Shown here: positions 8,476-16,339 of the stretch, in pieces
Numbering within the stretch: position 1 is the first letter of the stretch
How the letters are laid out: the number at the start of each line of letters is the position of its first letter
Assembly: GCA_018676675.1 (NCBI GenBank)
Contig: JABHEG010000031.1
Coordinates: forward strand, 1-45,130
Direction: 5' to 3'
Length of the DNA: 45,130 nucleotides
Source of the DNA: Lentisphaerota bacterium
GTDB lineage: Bacteria > Verrucomicrobiota > Lentisphaeria > Oligosphaerales > JABHEG01
Program-made: the position numbers and the translations under genes
The notes under the pieces: model-generated
Told to the model about the DNA's origin: nothing
The model's database searches: none
What the model saw: the letters and a program-made list of their open reading frames with translations, nothing else

Positions 8476-9918
8476 ATGAACCGACCCAACATCATTTTCA
8501 TTCTCAGCGACCAGCACAGTCCGTTCTTCACGGGCTATGCCGGGCATGACTTGGTGACCACGCCGAACCTTGACGGTCTGGCGGCCTCGGGGACGCGTTT
8601 CACAAATGCGTACACCCCGAGTCCGCTTTGCGTGCCGGCCCGCCTCGATATGATATCGGGCATGTACTCGGCGGATACGTGTGTGTATCACAATTCGGAC
8701 CTTCCTCCGCCCGATCTGCCTTCGTTTGCCCGGGATTTGTCTGAGAGCGGATACCGCACCTGTCTGGTCGGCAAGGCCCACTATATCGGGGAGGATCAGT
8801 ACTGCGGGTACCAGGAGCGGCCTTACGGCGATCTCCGTGGCATTGGTCACCAGGCCGATCCCTATCGGGGCGCCAACCCGGATCTCGAGGGCATCAACGG
8901 CATTGGGCACCATCCGTCCGGAGGCACCTTCAAGCTTGCCGGCCCAAGCGGTATACCGGAGTATCAGACCGGCGAGAGCATCATCACGCACGAATCCGTG
9001 AAGTGGCTGCAAATTCACCGGGCGTTGCATCGGGACACCCCTTTCCTACTCAGTGTTCAGTACCCGAAACCCCACTTCCCACTGAATCCGCCTTCCCAGT
9101 GGTTCGACCACTACCGGGAAGAGGCCAAGGGGCGATTGACCCCGTCGCGGCGCGAGGCTCTGGGCATCCCGACGCATCGGGTATCCTGGGATAATTACCT
9201 GGGATACGGCGCAACGCAGGAGGACCTGGATCGTGCTTTGGCCGCCTATTGCGGGCAGGTGAGTTATCTGGATGAGTGCATCGGACACCTCCTTGACTCT
9301 GTCGAGCATCTCGGCTTCACCGACAACACGATCATTATTTATTCGGCTGACCATGGTGAGATGGCGGGTGCCCACGGGCTTTGGCACAAGTGCCTGTTCT
9401 TCGAAGAATCGGTCCGTGTCCCCATGATCTTCGCCGGCCCCGGCATCGACCCAAACCAACGGAACGAGTCCCTGGTGAGCTTGCTGGACATGTATCCGAC
9501 CTTTTGCGAGTTGGCCGGAATTGACGCCCCGGCAACGTGCCGCGGGACAAGCCTGGTGCCGTGCTTTTCCGGCGCGATGCTCTCGGAGGAGAGGATGACT
9601 TTCAGTGAAATTGCGTGGCGGAGGGACTGGCGAGGGTGCATGATTCGTTGGCAGGATATGAAGTACTGCTGGTACCCGGATGGGGCGTCCGAGCTGTACG
9701 ATCTCGCCACTGACCCGGGTGAGAATACCAACCGCACTGACGACCCGGATTGCCAAGCCGCTAAGGATTTCCTGCATGCCGAGTTGATGGCGTTCTGGAA
9801 ACCGGATGAGCTTGGGCGGCGCCTGGCCCGGAATGGCCGAATCGACTACAACAAAGGTGCGAACGTGGCTTTCCAGTATGCCCTCCCGGACGGGGTCGTC
9901 GCTGACGCCTGGCCGTGA
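8476..9918 (+). CDS. Type I sulfatase, Cys-type, no signal peptide
   Basis: This 480-residue arylsulfatase-family protein removes sulfate esters using a formylglycine made from Cys. The modification motif is CVPAR, with Cys about residue 52. Metal-ligand regions are SDQ near residue 12 and SADHGEMAGAHG (Asp about 292, His 293). The pattern GLWHK...FFEESVRVPMI resembles choline-sulfatase-like and heparan-sulfatase-like members. It begins MNRPNIIFILSD with no leader, so it should act in the cytoplasm on imported sugars. The ATG at 8476 was chosen over an upstream TTG because family similarity starts there, although the ribosome site is weak. It converges on the next gene with a 5-bp gap. Substrate position specificity cannot be read from sequence. 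Confidence 0.93.
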   Translation: MNRPNIIFILSDQHSPFFTGYAGHDLVTTPNLDGLAASGTRFTNAYTPSPLCVPARLDMISGMYSADTCVYHNSDLPPPDLPSFARDLSESGYRTCLVGKAHYIGEDQYCGYQERPYGDLRGIGHQADPYRGANPDLEGINGIGHHPSGGTFKLAGPSGIPEYQTGESIITHESVKWLQIHRALHRDTPFLLSVQYPKPHFPLNPPSQWFDHYREEAKGRLTPSRREALGIPTHRVSWDNYLGYGATQEDLDRALAAYCGQVSYLDECIGHLLDSVEHLGFTDNTIIIYSADHGEMAGAHGLWHKCLFFEESVRVPMIFAGPGIDPNQRNESLVSLLDMYPTFCELAGIDAPATCRGTSLVPCFSGAMLSEERMTFSEIAWRRDWRGCMIRWQDMKYCWYPDGASELYDLATDPGENTNRTDDPDCQAAKDFLHAELMAFWKPDELGRRLARNGRIDYNKGANVAFQYALPDGVVADAWP

Positions 9919-9923
9919 GTTCC

Positions 9924-11795
9924 TTATTGCTGTCTTGTGTCAGACGTGGGATCCGTCCGCCAAGGCCACGCGTACGTCGGCCGGCCAGTGAACCGTTTCA
10001 TCCCGATGTGCAGGTGAACGTGAGCGCTCGGCCCGAGCGTGATGCGCAGGTGACGTCCATTTACCGGCACTACCTCCTTTTCGCCGGTAGGCAGGTCGAG
10101 ACGCCTTGCCTCAGTGAATTCATGCTCGGCGAACGCTCCCGCCTGGAGCAACGTTTCTGCCGGAGCTGTCGGATCGGTATTGACCAGACGAAGGACGACG
10201 TGATCGGCTCCAGTGCTTTCGACCAGTGCCGCCACGTTGGGGGGCAGGCCCGGACGGCATCCGACAGGGTCGAAGTGGCGCACGTGAGCATGACAGAGCC
10301 CACCGTGGTAGACCACACCCGGTGACCCGAGGGTAAGCTGGACCAGCGGTTCGCACACGACCGGATTGATCTCCTGCCAATGGTGGACATCCCATCCCGC
10401 CGGATCCCCGTTATCGTTCCGCATCATCTCCATGCGCCGCTCGATCTCCGCGAACGTCTGGGTGAGAATCTGTTCCGGGTAGGCGTCGTTCTCACCCGCC
10501 ATGTAGGCATACCAACCCTCGGGTGAACACTGGGCACCCTTGCCGAAGCGCGCACTCCCCGTTGCCCAGTTGTCGCGGCCCGGCACGTCCAGCAGTCGTG
10601 CGAGATCGGCATCGCTTTGAGTCAGGTAGTGGAGGTGAAGCCAGACCCGCGGCTGGGGTTGGGCGAAGTCAAACCAGCCGCAATCGCCGTGCCGTTTGGG
10701 CAGCTTGAAGACACCGTCCTCCTCGCGACCAAGAGACCACAGCAGGTCGAGTTGCGAGCGGAGCAGATCGAGGTGAGACAGGTCGCCGGTCAGGAGTGAC
10801 GCGTTGGCGCCGGCGATGAGTGCCCCCTCCAAGGCGTTCATTGCACCGTGTGGCCAGCGCCAGCCGTAGTATCCACCCCACCATTTGCCGTTCATGCATT
10901 CGCCGATGATGCCGGAAGGGCCGACGTTGTCCGGCATGATACCGTCGTTGCGCTGAGTTCGTTCGCACCAGGCATCGAGGTATTCCAACACCCATTTCCG
11001 GTACGTCTCCTCACCCGTGTAGAGGTAAGCATTGGTGATCATGCTGGTGGCGTTGAGATTCAATGGTACGTCACCATTGGCCATGCGGGCATTCATGAGC
11101 TCGAGGACTTCGCCGAACACGCCGTCGTCGTTCCAATCCGCCTTTGCCATCGGGTCGCGAGTGGCATCAACGCCCGGGACGTCTTCGTAGGGAGTCAGGT
11201 AGTTGGCCAGAACGGGGCGGTGAGTCACCCAGTCTTCGGCAGTCATTTTGAAGCGTGGTCCGCGGCTACCGTTGATGGGCGATCGTATGAGTTTGTGCTT
11301 GCCATCCCAGTTGTTGGCTTCGGAGTCCTCACCGGTATACATGCCGGCGAACCGCAAGGCGCGTTCCCGGTCGACTGCAACATACGGATCGGCCAACCCG
11401 AAGTAGTAGATGTAGAGCGAGCTCTCGCCGTGGTGCATCCAGTCGTAGTAGGCGTCGAATTCGTTGTGGACTTGGCCATATGCCGTGAACTGGCGGGTGA
11501 CGGCGTTCCACTGGCTGCGCCCCAGAGCATGCACTCGCTCGCTGCCCCCGAGAGCATAGAACAGGGGGAAGCTGGTGAAGCTCTCGTAGGCATCGTCGGA
11601 ACCATCCATCCCAGGCCATTCGTCGCGCCAGATGAGGGTGCCGTCGGGGCGCGTATAGCGTTCGACGTAGGCCTCTGCGGCCGGAGCAATTGTGTCGAAG
11701 AGCTTTCGCTGCATGGTTGCCCATCGCGGAGGCACGCTTGGCGTGTGAGCTGCGATCATCGGCACGTTGGCCAGGTCAGGTGTAGACGCGTCCAT
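9924..11795 (-). CDS. (alpha/alpha)-barrel protein, probable carbohydrate-active enzyme
   Basis: The protein is 623 residues without a signal peptide. Its long helical body has repeated aromatic and glycine patterns: IGECMNGKWWGGYYGWRWP, NALEGALIAGANASLLTGD, and WGGY/WPHG turns. This is typical of (alpha/alpha)6 toroid enzymes such as GH88, GH105, GH127-like and related lyases. The C-terminal 150 residues are a beta-sandwich. I cannot assign a family or name catalytic residues with confidence. The start at 11795 has GGGAAGG about 10 nt before it. It stands alone on the minus strand between two sulfatases. It may process the same substrate inside the cell (inference from context). Confidence 0.5.
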   Translation of the reverse strand: MDASTPDLANVPMIAAHTPSVPPRWATMQRKLFDTIAPAAEAYVERYTRPDGTLIWRDEWPGMDGSDDAYESFTSFPLFYALGGSERVHALGRSQWNAVTRQFTAYGQVHNEFDAYYDWMHHGESSLYIYYFGLADPYVAVDRERALRFAGMYTGEDSEANNWDGKHKLIRSPINGSRGPRFKMTAEDWVTHRPVLANYLTPYEDVPGVDATRDPMAKADWNDDGVFGEVLELMNARMANGDVPLNLNATSMITNAYLYTGEETYRKWVLEYLDAWCERTQRNDGIMPDNVGPSGIIGECMNGKWWGGYYGWRWPHGAMNALEGALIAGANASLLTGDLSHLDLLRSQLDLLWSLGREEDGVFKLPKRHGDCGWFDFAQPQPRVWLHLHYLTQSDADLARLLDVPGRDNWATGSARFGKGAQCSPEGWYAYMAGENDAYPEQILTQTFAEIERRMEMMRNDNGDPAGWDVHHWQEINPVVCEPLVQLTLGSPGVVYHGGLCHAHVRHFDPVGCRPGLPPNVAALVESTGADHVVLRLVNTDPTAPAETLLQAGAFAEHEFTEARRLDLPTGEKEVVPVNGRHLRITLGPSAHVHLHIGMKRFTGRPTYAWPWRTDPTSDTRQQ

Positions 11796-11892
11796 GATGG
11801 ATCAACCTTCCCGTCATTCCGTTCGAACTCAGTTTCCCGGCCGGGGCGGCCGCGGGGGCACGCCGCAATGATCAGCCAGGTCAACGTCACGT

Positions 11893-12006
11893 TCACATCT
11901 CATCGGCGGTGATGGCCCCGTCCCGATTCCTGTCCTTGCCGCGGAACTGCTTCTCGTAGATCAGTGGAAACTCCTCACGGGTGAGTTTCCCGTCCTGATC
12001 CGTATC
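11893..12006 (-). pseudogene. EF-hand pair relic, C-terminal end of a lost gene
   Basis: The last 37 codons of a minus-strand frame encode two textbook calcium loops, DTDQDGKLTREE and DRNRDGAITADE, and then stop with TGA at 11893-11895. The frame continues upstream to about 12213 but carries no recognisable domain and no leader. Paired EF-hands are common at the C-termini of secreted PVC proteins, including some sulfatases. I therefore read this as the tail of a gene whose front has been lost. A very small intact EF-hand protein is less likely, since no start with a ribosome site lies close by. Confidence 0.5.
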
Positions 12007-12199
12007 ACCGATCCGGAGCGATCCCGGATGCGGGTACTCATCAGCCGATTGCTGTAAGCAGTATATCCTACCCGGAGGATGCGTCATCTGGAAGGGTGAT
12101 AAACTCGAGAATAAGAGTACGTTCTCCGCGAATGCAACACCATTCACGGGCGGCCGACATGGCGAGCCCCTGTTGAAGTCTGAAGTGATGGAGTGTGTG

Positions 12200-13690
12200 A
12201 TGGACAGACCCAATATTCTTCTCGCGATGGCCGACGACCTGGCCTGGCCGCATCTGAGCGCCTATGGGTGCCGTTTCGTTTCCACGCCTGCCATTGATCG
12301 CGTCGCTCAAGAGGGGATCCTGTTCAGCAACTGCTACACCACCGCTCCCACCTGCACGGCCTCGCGCGGATCCGTCCTAACAGGGAAGTACCCCTGGCAG
12401 CTCGAAGAAGGGTGTCAGCTCTGGGGGCTTCTTCCGGCTAAGTACAGGAGCTACCCGGACATTTTGGCCGAGGCCGGGTACTTCACCGGAGTTACCAACA
12501 AAGGCTGGGGGCCGGGCAGTGTCGAGGCGAGCGGACGTCCCCATAACCCCGCCGGTCCCGCGTTCAACCAGATCACGTGCACCCCGAAAACCTCCAAGAT
12601 GTCCCGTAATGATTATGCTGCCAATTTCGGCGACTTCCTGGCTCAGAAACCGGACGACCGGCCGTTCTGTTTCTGGTATGGAGCCAAGGAACCGCATCGC
12701 CCGTATGAGAAGGGCTCGGGACTCAGGGCCGGGAAGAAGCTGGAGGATGTGGATGTCCCTGCCTATCTCCCCGACTGTGACGAGGTCCGCTCAGACTTCC
12801 TTGACTATGCCCTGGAGGTGGAACGTTACGACGAGGATCTCGGCAAGATGGTGGATCTGTTGAAGGAACGAGGCGAGCTGGAGAATACCATTATCCTCGT
12901 GACCGGGGACAACGGTTTCCCGTTCCCTCGCGCCAAGGCAACCGTGTACCAGAACGGATGCCACGTCCCGCTGGCCGTGCGTTGGGGAACGAACTGCCCG
13001 AAGGGCCGCACCGTGACCGATTTCGTCAGCTTTGCGGACGTCGCACCCACCCTGTTGGACATTGCCGGGATCGAGCCGGCGCCCCATGAGATGGCAGGTC
13101 GGAGCTTCCTCGACGTGATTGTGTCCGATCAGTCCGGTCGAGTGGACCCCACCCGTGACATGGTCATCACCGGCAGGGAGCGCCATGGTTACAGTCGACC
13201 GGACAATGTGGGCAACCCGATGCGCTCGATCGTGACCGATGATTACCTTTACATTCACAATTTCACTCCGGAACGCGGTCCTGCTGATGTCGACGGTTCT
13301 CCTACCAAGGCATGGATTGAGGACAACCGCGACAGCGTGGAGATGAAACCGTACTACGACCTATGCTTTGGCAAGCGGCCCGAGAACGAGCTCTACGCCG
13401 CGAGCGACGGGCCGGATTGTATCCGGAATGTTGCCGACAGTCCGGAGCATGCAGACGCTCTGGCTGGGCTGCGGGATCGGTTGCATGGGTGTCTCGCCGC
13501 GCAGGGAGACCCCCGGCTGCACGGACGCGGCTGGGTGTTCGACTGTTACCCCTACTTTGGCCGGGCCCATCCCGCCAGCCGGGACTTCCCCGACATCGAG
13601 CTTCAGGCCTACCAACTCCGGCACGTGCCGGACGGTGAGCAAAAGCCCACTGCCAACACCAGTGACACGTCCATCAGGTGGCAGAAGTAG
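12200..13690 (+). CDS. Type I sulfatase, Cys-type, no signal peptide
   Basis: This 496-residue arylsulfatase-family protein has the formylglycine motif CTASR (Cys about residue 52), an N-terminal metal-binding DD (residues 12-13) and a second metal site at TGDNG (Asp about 237, Asn 238). The C-terminal domain ends in the short helical segment usual for the family. It is only distantly similar to the sulfatase at 8476: that one has SDQ/DHGE, this one ADD/GDNG. They probably belong to different subfamilies and remove different sulfates. There is no leader, so cytoplasmic action is expected. GGAG lies 6 nt before the ATG at 12200, which I prefer to an in-frame ATG at 12188. It is followed after 45 nt by a sialidase-like gene in the same direction. 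Confidence 0.93.
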   Translation: MDRPNILLAMADDLAWPHLSAYGCRFVSTPAIDRVAQEGILFSNCYTTAPTCTASRGSVLTGKYPWQLEEGCQLWGLLPAKYRSYPDILAEAGYFTGVTNKGWGPGSVEASGRPHNPAGPAFNQITCTPKTSKMSRNDYAANFGDFLAQKPDDRPFCFWYGAKEPHRPYEKGSGLRAGKKLEDVDVPAYLPDCDEVRSDFLDYALEVERYDEDLGKMVDLLKERGELENTIILVTGDNGFPFPRAKATVYQNGCHVPLAVRWGTNCPKGRTVTDFVSFADVAPTLLDIAGIEPAPHEMAGRSFLDVIVSDQSGRVDPTRDMVITGRERHGYSRPDNVGNPMRSIVTDDYLYIHNFTPERGPADVDGSPTKAWIEDNRDSVEMKPYYDLCFGKRPENELYAASDGPDCIRNVADSPEHADALAGLRDRLHGCLAAQGDPRLHGRGWVFDCYPYFGRAHPASRDFPDIELQAYQLRHVPDGEQKPTANTSDTSIRWQK

Positions 13691-13735
13691 CTACGCACGG
13701 CGACAGCTTAACCACAACTATCGGTGAGGACACGT

Positions 13736-14716
13736 ATGACGAACGTCGAGATCCTGACCGCCGAGTATCTTTACGACAGCTTTGATGGCTGCCCCAGTTG
13801 CCATGCATCAAGCGTGGCTGAGGCGACCGACGGCGCTTTGGTCGCGGGGTGTTTTGCCGGGAGCAAGGAGAGCGCCGAAGACACGAAGGTGCTGATTTCC
13901 CGCAAGGGCCGAGGAGCGGAACACTGGGAGACACGCGTTCTGTGGGACGAGCCCGGGCACGCTGCCGGGAACGTGCGGCTTTTCCGTCGTCCGGATGGGG
14001 ATCTGCAGATCATATATCCGCTCAACTTCGGCGCCTGGTGCAGAGGCGGCTCACGCCATTTTCAGCATACCTCTGCCGACGGGGGCAAGACATGGTCAGA
14101 TCAACGTCCTATCCCCTGCGAGCGCCCTTTCCTCGGGAAGAACGCTCCCATACAATTGCAGGATGGGTCGCTCGTTCTGCCCGTCAAAATGGAAGGCAAG
14201 GCCAAGGAAGCCCGGCAGACGTCGGCCGCCTTGATTTCCACGGATGGAGGCGACACCTGGGAGCTCTCAACGGAAGATATCGATTCCGTGGATGGAGCCA
14301 GCGTGATCCAGCCCGCTGCGGTGGAGCTCCGTTCGGGGGACCTTCTCTTCCTTCTGCGGAGCGATGCCGGGCGTATCTACCGGACCACTTCGGGTGACGG
14401 CGGGCGCACGTGGCAACCGGCACAACCGACCGAAATGCCCAACAACCACAGCGGCATCGATGTGGTCGGATTGGCCGACGGGCGATTCCTCCTGGTGTGC
14501 AATCCTGTGGCGGAAACCTGGGGGCCACGCAGCCCGTTGACGGTGTCGATCTCGGATGATGGAGGAGACACGTGGTGCCCTCTGACCACGCTCGAGGATC
14601 AGAAGGGCGAGTACTCCTACCCGACAGTGATCCAGACCCGTGATGGCCTCGTCCACATCACCTACACGTACCGGCGTCAGCGAATCAAGCACGTAGTTCT
14701 CAGGCTGGGGACATAG
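13736..14716 (+). CDS. Asp-box beta-propeller, sialidase-like (BNR repeat) protein
   Basis: The protein is 326 residues with four clear Asp boxes: SADGGKTW, STDGGDTW, SGDGGRTW and SDDGGDTW. This pattern defines the six-bladed sialidase fold. Whether it cleaves sialic acid is unknown, because PVC members of this family are diverse and some may act on other sugars. The expected N-terminal arginine of the sialidase triad is not evident as an RIP motif. There is no signal peptide. The start at 13736 has GTGAGGA 7 nt before it. It probably forms an operon with the upstream sulfatase and perhaps the downstream SGNH esterase (73-nt gap). Confidence 0.85.
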   Translation: MTNVEILTAEYLYDSFDGCPSCHASSVAEATDGALVAGCFAGSKESAEDTKVLISRKGRGAEHWETRVLWDEPGHAAGNVRLFRRPDGDLQIIYPLNFGAWCRGGSRHFQHTSADGGKTWSDQRPIPCERPFLGKNAPIQLQDGSLVLPVKMEGKAKEARQTSAALISTDGGDTWELSTEDIDSVDGASVIQPAAVELRSGDLLFLLRSDAGRIYRTTSGDGGRTWQPAQPTEMPNNHSGIDVVGLADGRFLLVCNPVAETWGPRSPLTVSISDDGGDTWCPLTTLEDQKGEYSYPTVIQTRDGLVHITYTYRRQRIKHVVLRLGT

Positions 14717-14789
14717 TGCTTACGCTCGTCGGATGATCGAGAGTACGCCTCAGACGTTGGGCTTTCATGCCTGACTCCGAGGCAGAGCC

Positions 14790-15902
14790 ATGGAGTCTCT
14801 GATGACACAGTTTCACTGGTCCAGGGGGATCGCGATGTCAATGGCGTTGTCGTGTGTGGCCGCGGGACAACAGGCAACGAACGCCAGGGTGGTAATCCCC
14901 TTTCCGGATCCACGTCTTGTCATATCCGGGCTCCCCTGGCTGGAGGAGAATGGCGGGCGTCTTTCCAGGCTGCCTGCTCGACTCAAAGACTCGTTTCGGA
15001 CCCCGGTTTGGTCGTTGGCTCAGAGCACATCCGGCGTCCGCATCAGGTTCAGCACGAACTCGTCGTCCATCAAGATTGTGGCGCAAAGCGGCACGGGGCG
15101 TGCCCACCACATGACCAGTATCATGCAGAATGGGCTGGATATCTACGTCGATGGGTTCTACAAAGCCAGCGCGTGGCCGGACGGCAAAGGCAGGATCGAT
15201 CGGTCGGTTGGGGGCCTGGGGGCCAAGTCTGAGTTTCGCACCATCACCGTCCATTTGCCGCTCTACGGATCTGCTTCGATCCAGGAGATCACGCTAGCCC
15301 CTGGGGCCGAGGTGAAGCCTCCTTCGCCCTTTGCCTTTCCTGCCCCGATCGTTTACTACGGATCAAGCATCACCCAGGGAGGCTGTGCTTCTAATCCCGG
15401 GCTGAGCTACCAGGCCATCCTGGGACGTCGACTGAATGCTGACTTTGTCAATCTTGGCTTTTCCGGGAATGGGCTCGGGGAGCCTGAAGTGGCGAAGGCG
15501 GTGGCAGAGATCGATGCGGTTGCATTTGTGCTCGATTACTGGGCAAACCCCGCGGCCGCGGTCTTTGAGAGAACCCTTCCGGGGTTCGTTGACATCATCC
15601 GGACTGCGCATCCCACCGTGCCGATCATTGTAACGACCCCGTTTTACAATCCGTTCCGCGAACGCATCCAGGCTCAAAAACGTGAGATTGCCGAGGTGTT
15701 TGTGTCGAAACGTCGAGCTGCGGGGGACACCAACATTCACTGCGTGGAAGGGCGGGAGATGATCTCCAAAGACACGGCCTGGGGGTTGGTGGATGGGCGG
15801 CACGCAAACTCTCTCGGGTTCTACCTGTGTGCCAACGGCCTCGAGCCGCATCTGCGGCGAGTCCTTGGCGTGCCGGCTGCAGCTACCGGTAAAGAGGAGT
15901 AG
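14790..15902 (+). CDS. Secreted SGNH/GDSL hydrolase with GxDLY-type N-terminal domain, probable carbohydrate esterase
   Basis: The protein is 370 residues. A leader (ends about SCVAAGQQATNA) is followed by a beta-sandwich (about residues 35-180) and an SGNH esterase domain. Catalytic features are YYGSSITQGG (nucleophile Ser about 193), GFSGNG (block II) and DGRHANSLGF (Asp about 335, His about 338). The GSSITQGGC start of the catalytic domain and the preceding sandwich are characteristic of the Lipase_GDSL_3 / GxDLY pair, known in bacterial sugar de-esterases. Removal of acetyl or similar groups from polysaccharide is the likely role (inference). A second in-frame ATG at 14802 has GGAG 6 nt before it and is an equally good start. 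A repeat array begins about 75 bp downstream. Confidence 0.85.
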   Translation: MESLMTQFHWSRGIAMSMALSCVAAGQQATNARVVIPFPDPRLVISGLPWLEENGGRLSRLPARLKDSFRTPVWSLAQSTSGVRIRFSTNSSSIKIVAQSGTGRAHHMTSIMQNGLDIYVDGFYKASAWPDGKGRIDRSVGGLGAKSEFRTITVHLPLYGSASIQEITLAPGAEVKPPSPFAFPAPIVYYGSSITQGGCASNPGLSYQAILGRRLNADFVNLGFSGNGLGEPEVAKAVAEIDAVAFVLDYWANPAAAVFERTLPGFVDIIRTAHPTVPIIVTTPFYNPFRERIQAQKREIAEVFVSKRRAAGDTNIHCVEGREMISKDTAWGLVDGRHANSLGFYLCANGLEPHLRRVLGVPAAATGKEE

Positions 15903-15978
15903 GACCGGGGCTGTGGAGGATAGCGCCAGTCGCCTGCGGGACCAATCTTTCTCACCGCCCCCGGAGCAGGCAATTTGG

Positions 15979-16312
15979 GAGGCGGTGCCGTCCGCCGATC
16001 TTCCGGGCAGTCGGAGCACAGCGGCTCCTCCCACGTTGGGGCAGAGGAAGCAGTCAACGTGTGAGGCGGTGCCATCCGCCGACCTTCCGGGCAGTCGGAG
16101 CACAGCGGCTTCTCCCACGTTGGGGCAGAGGAAGCAGTCAACGTGTGAGGCGGTGCCATCCGCCGATCTTCCGGGCAGTCGGAGCACAACGGCTCCTGCC
16201 TTCTAAGTGGAATGCCACTTAGTCCACTACAAATCCAGGCGGAGCCGGTCCGGGACTCCCACGTTGGGGGCAGAGGAAGCAGTCAACGTGTGAGGCGGTG
16301 CCATCCGCCGAT
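15979..16312. repeat. 84-bp tandem repeat array with internal hairpins
   Basis: Three near-identical 84-bp units start at 15979, 16063 and 16147. A fourth, partial unit (about 16256-16312) is separated from them by a unique insert. Every unit contains GGCGG and CCGCC arms around a 6-nt loop, followed by a CTTCCGGGCAGTCGGAGCAC segment. The insert has a perfect 8-bp hairpin, CTAAGTGG/CCACTTAG (16203-16222). Because 84 is divisible by 3, long open frames run through the array on both strands, but they look like a by-product. There are no unique spacers, so this is not a CRISPR. It fills the whole gap between convergent esterase and GH106 genes and may terminate both transcripts. Confidence 0.85.
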
Positions 16313-16339
16313 TTCTCCACTCCCACTGCATGGATCAAC

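Noticed and set aside
15363..16187. Minus-strand frame with a 28-residue repeat (LRLPGRSADGTASHVDCFLC)
   Set aside because: The repeat arises because the 84-bp DNA unit is a multiple of 3. The rest is antisense to the esterase.
15979..16312. Tandem repeats as a CRISPR array
   Set aside because: Units are contiguous without unique spacers, and no cas genes are nearby.
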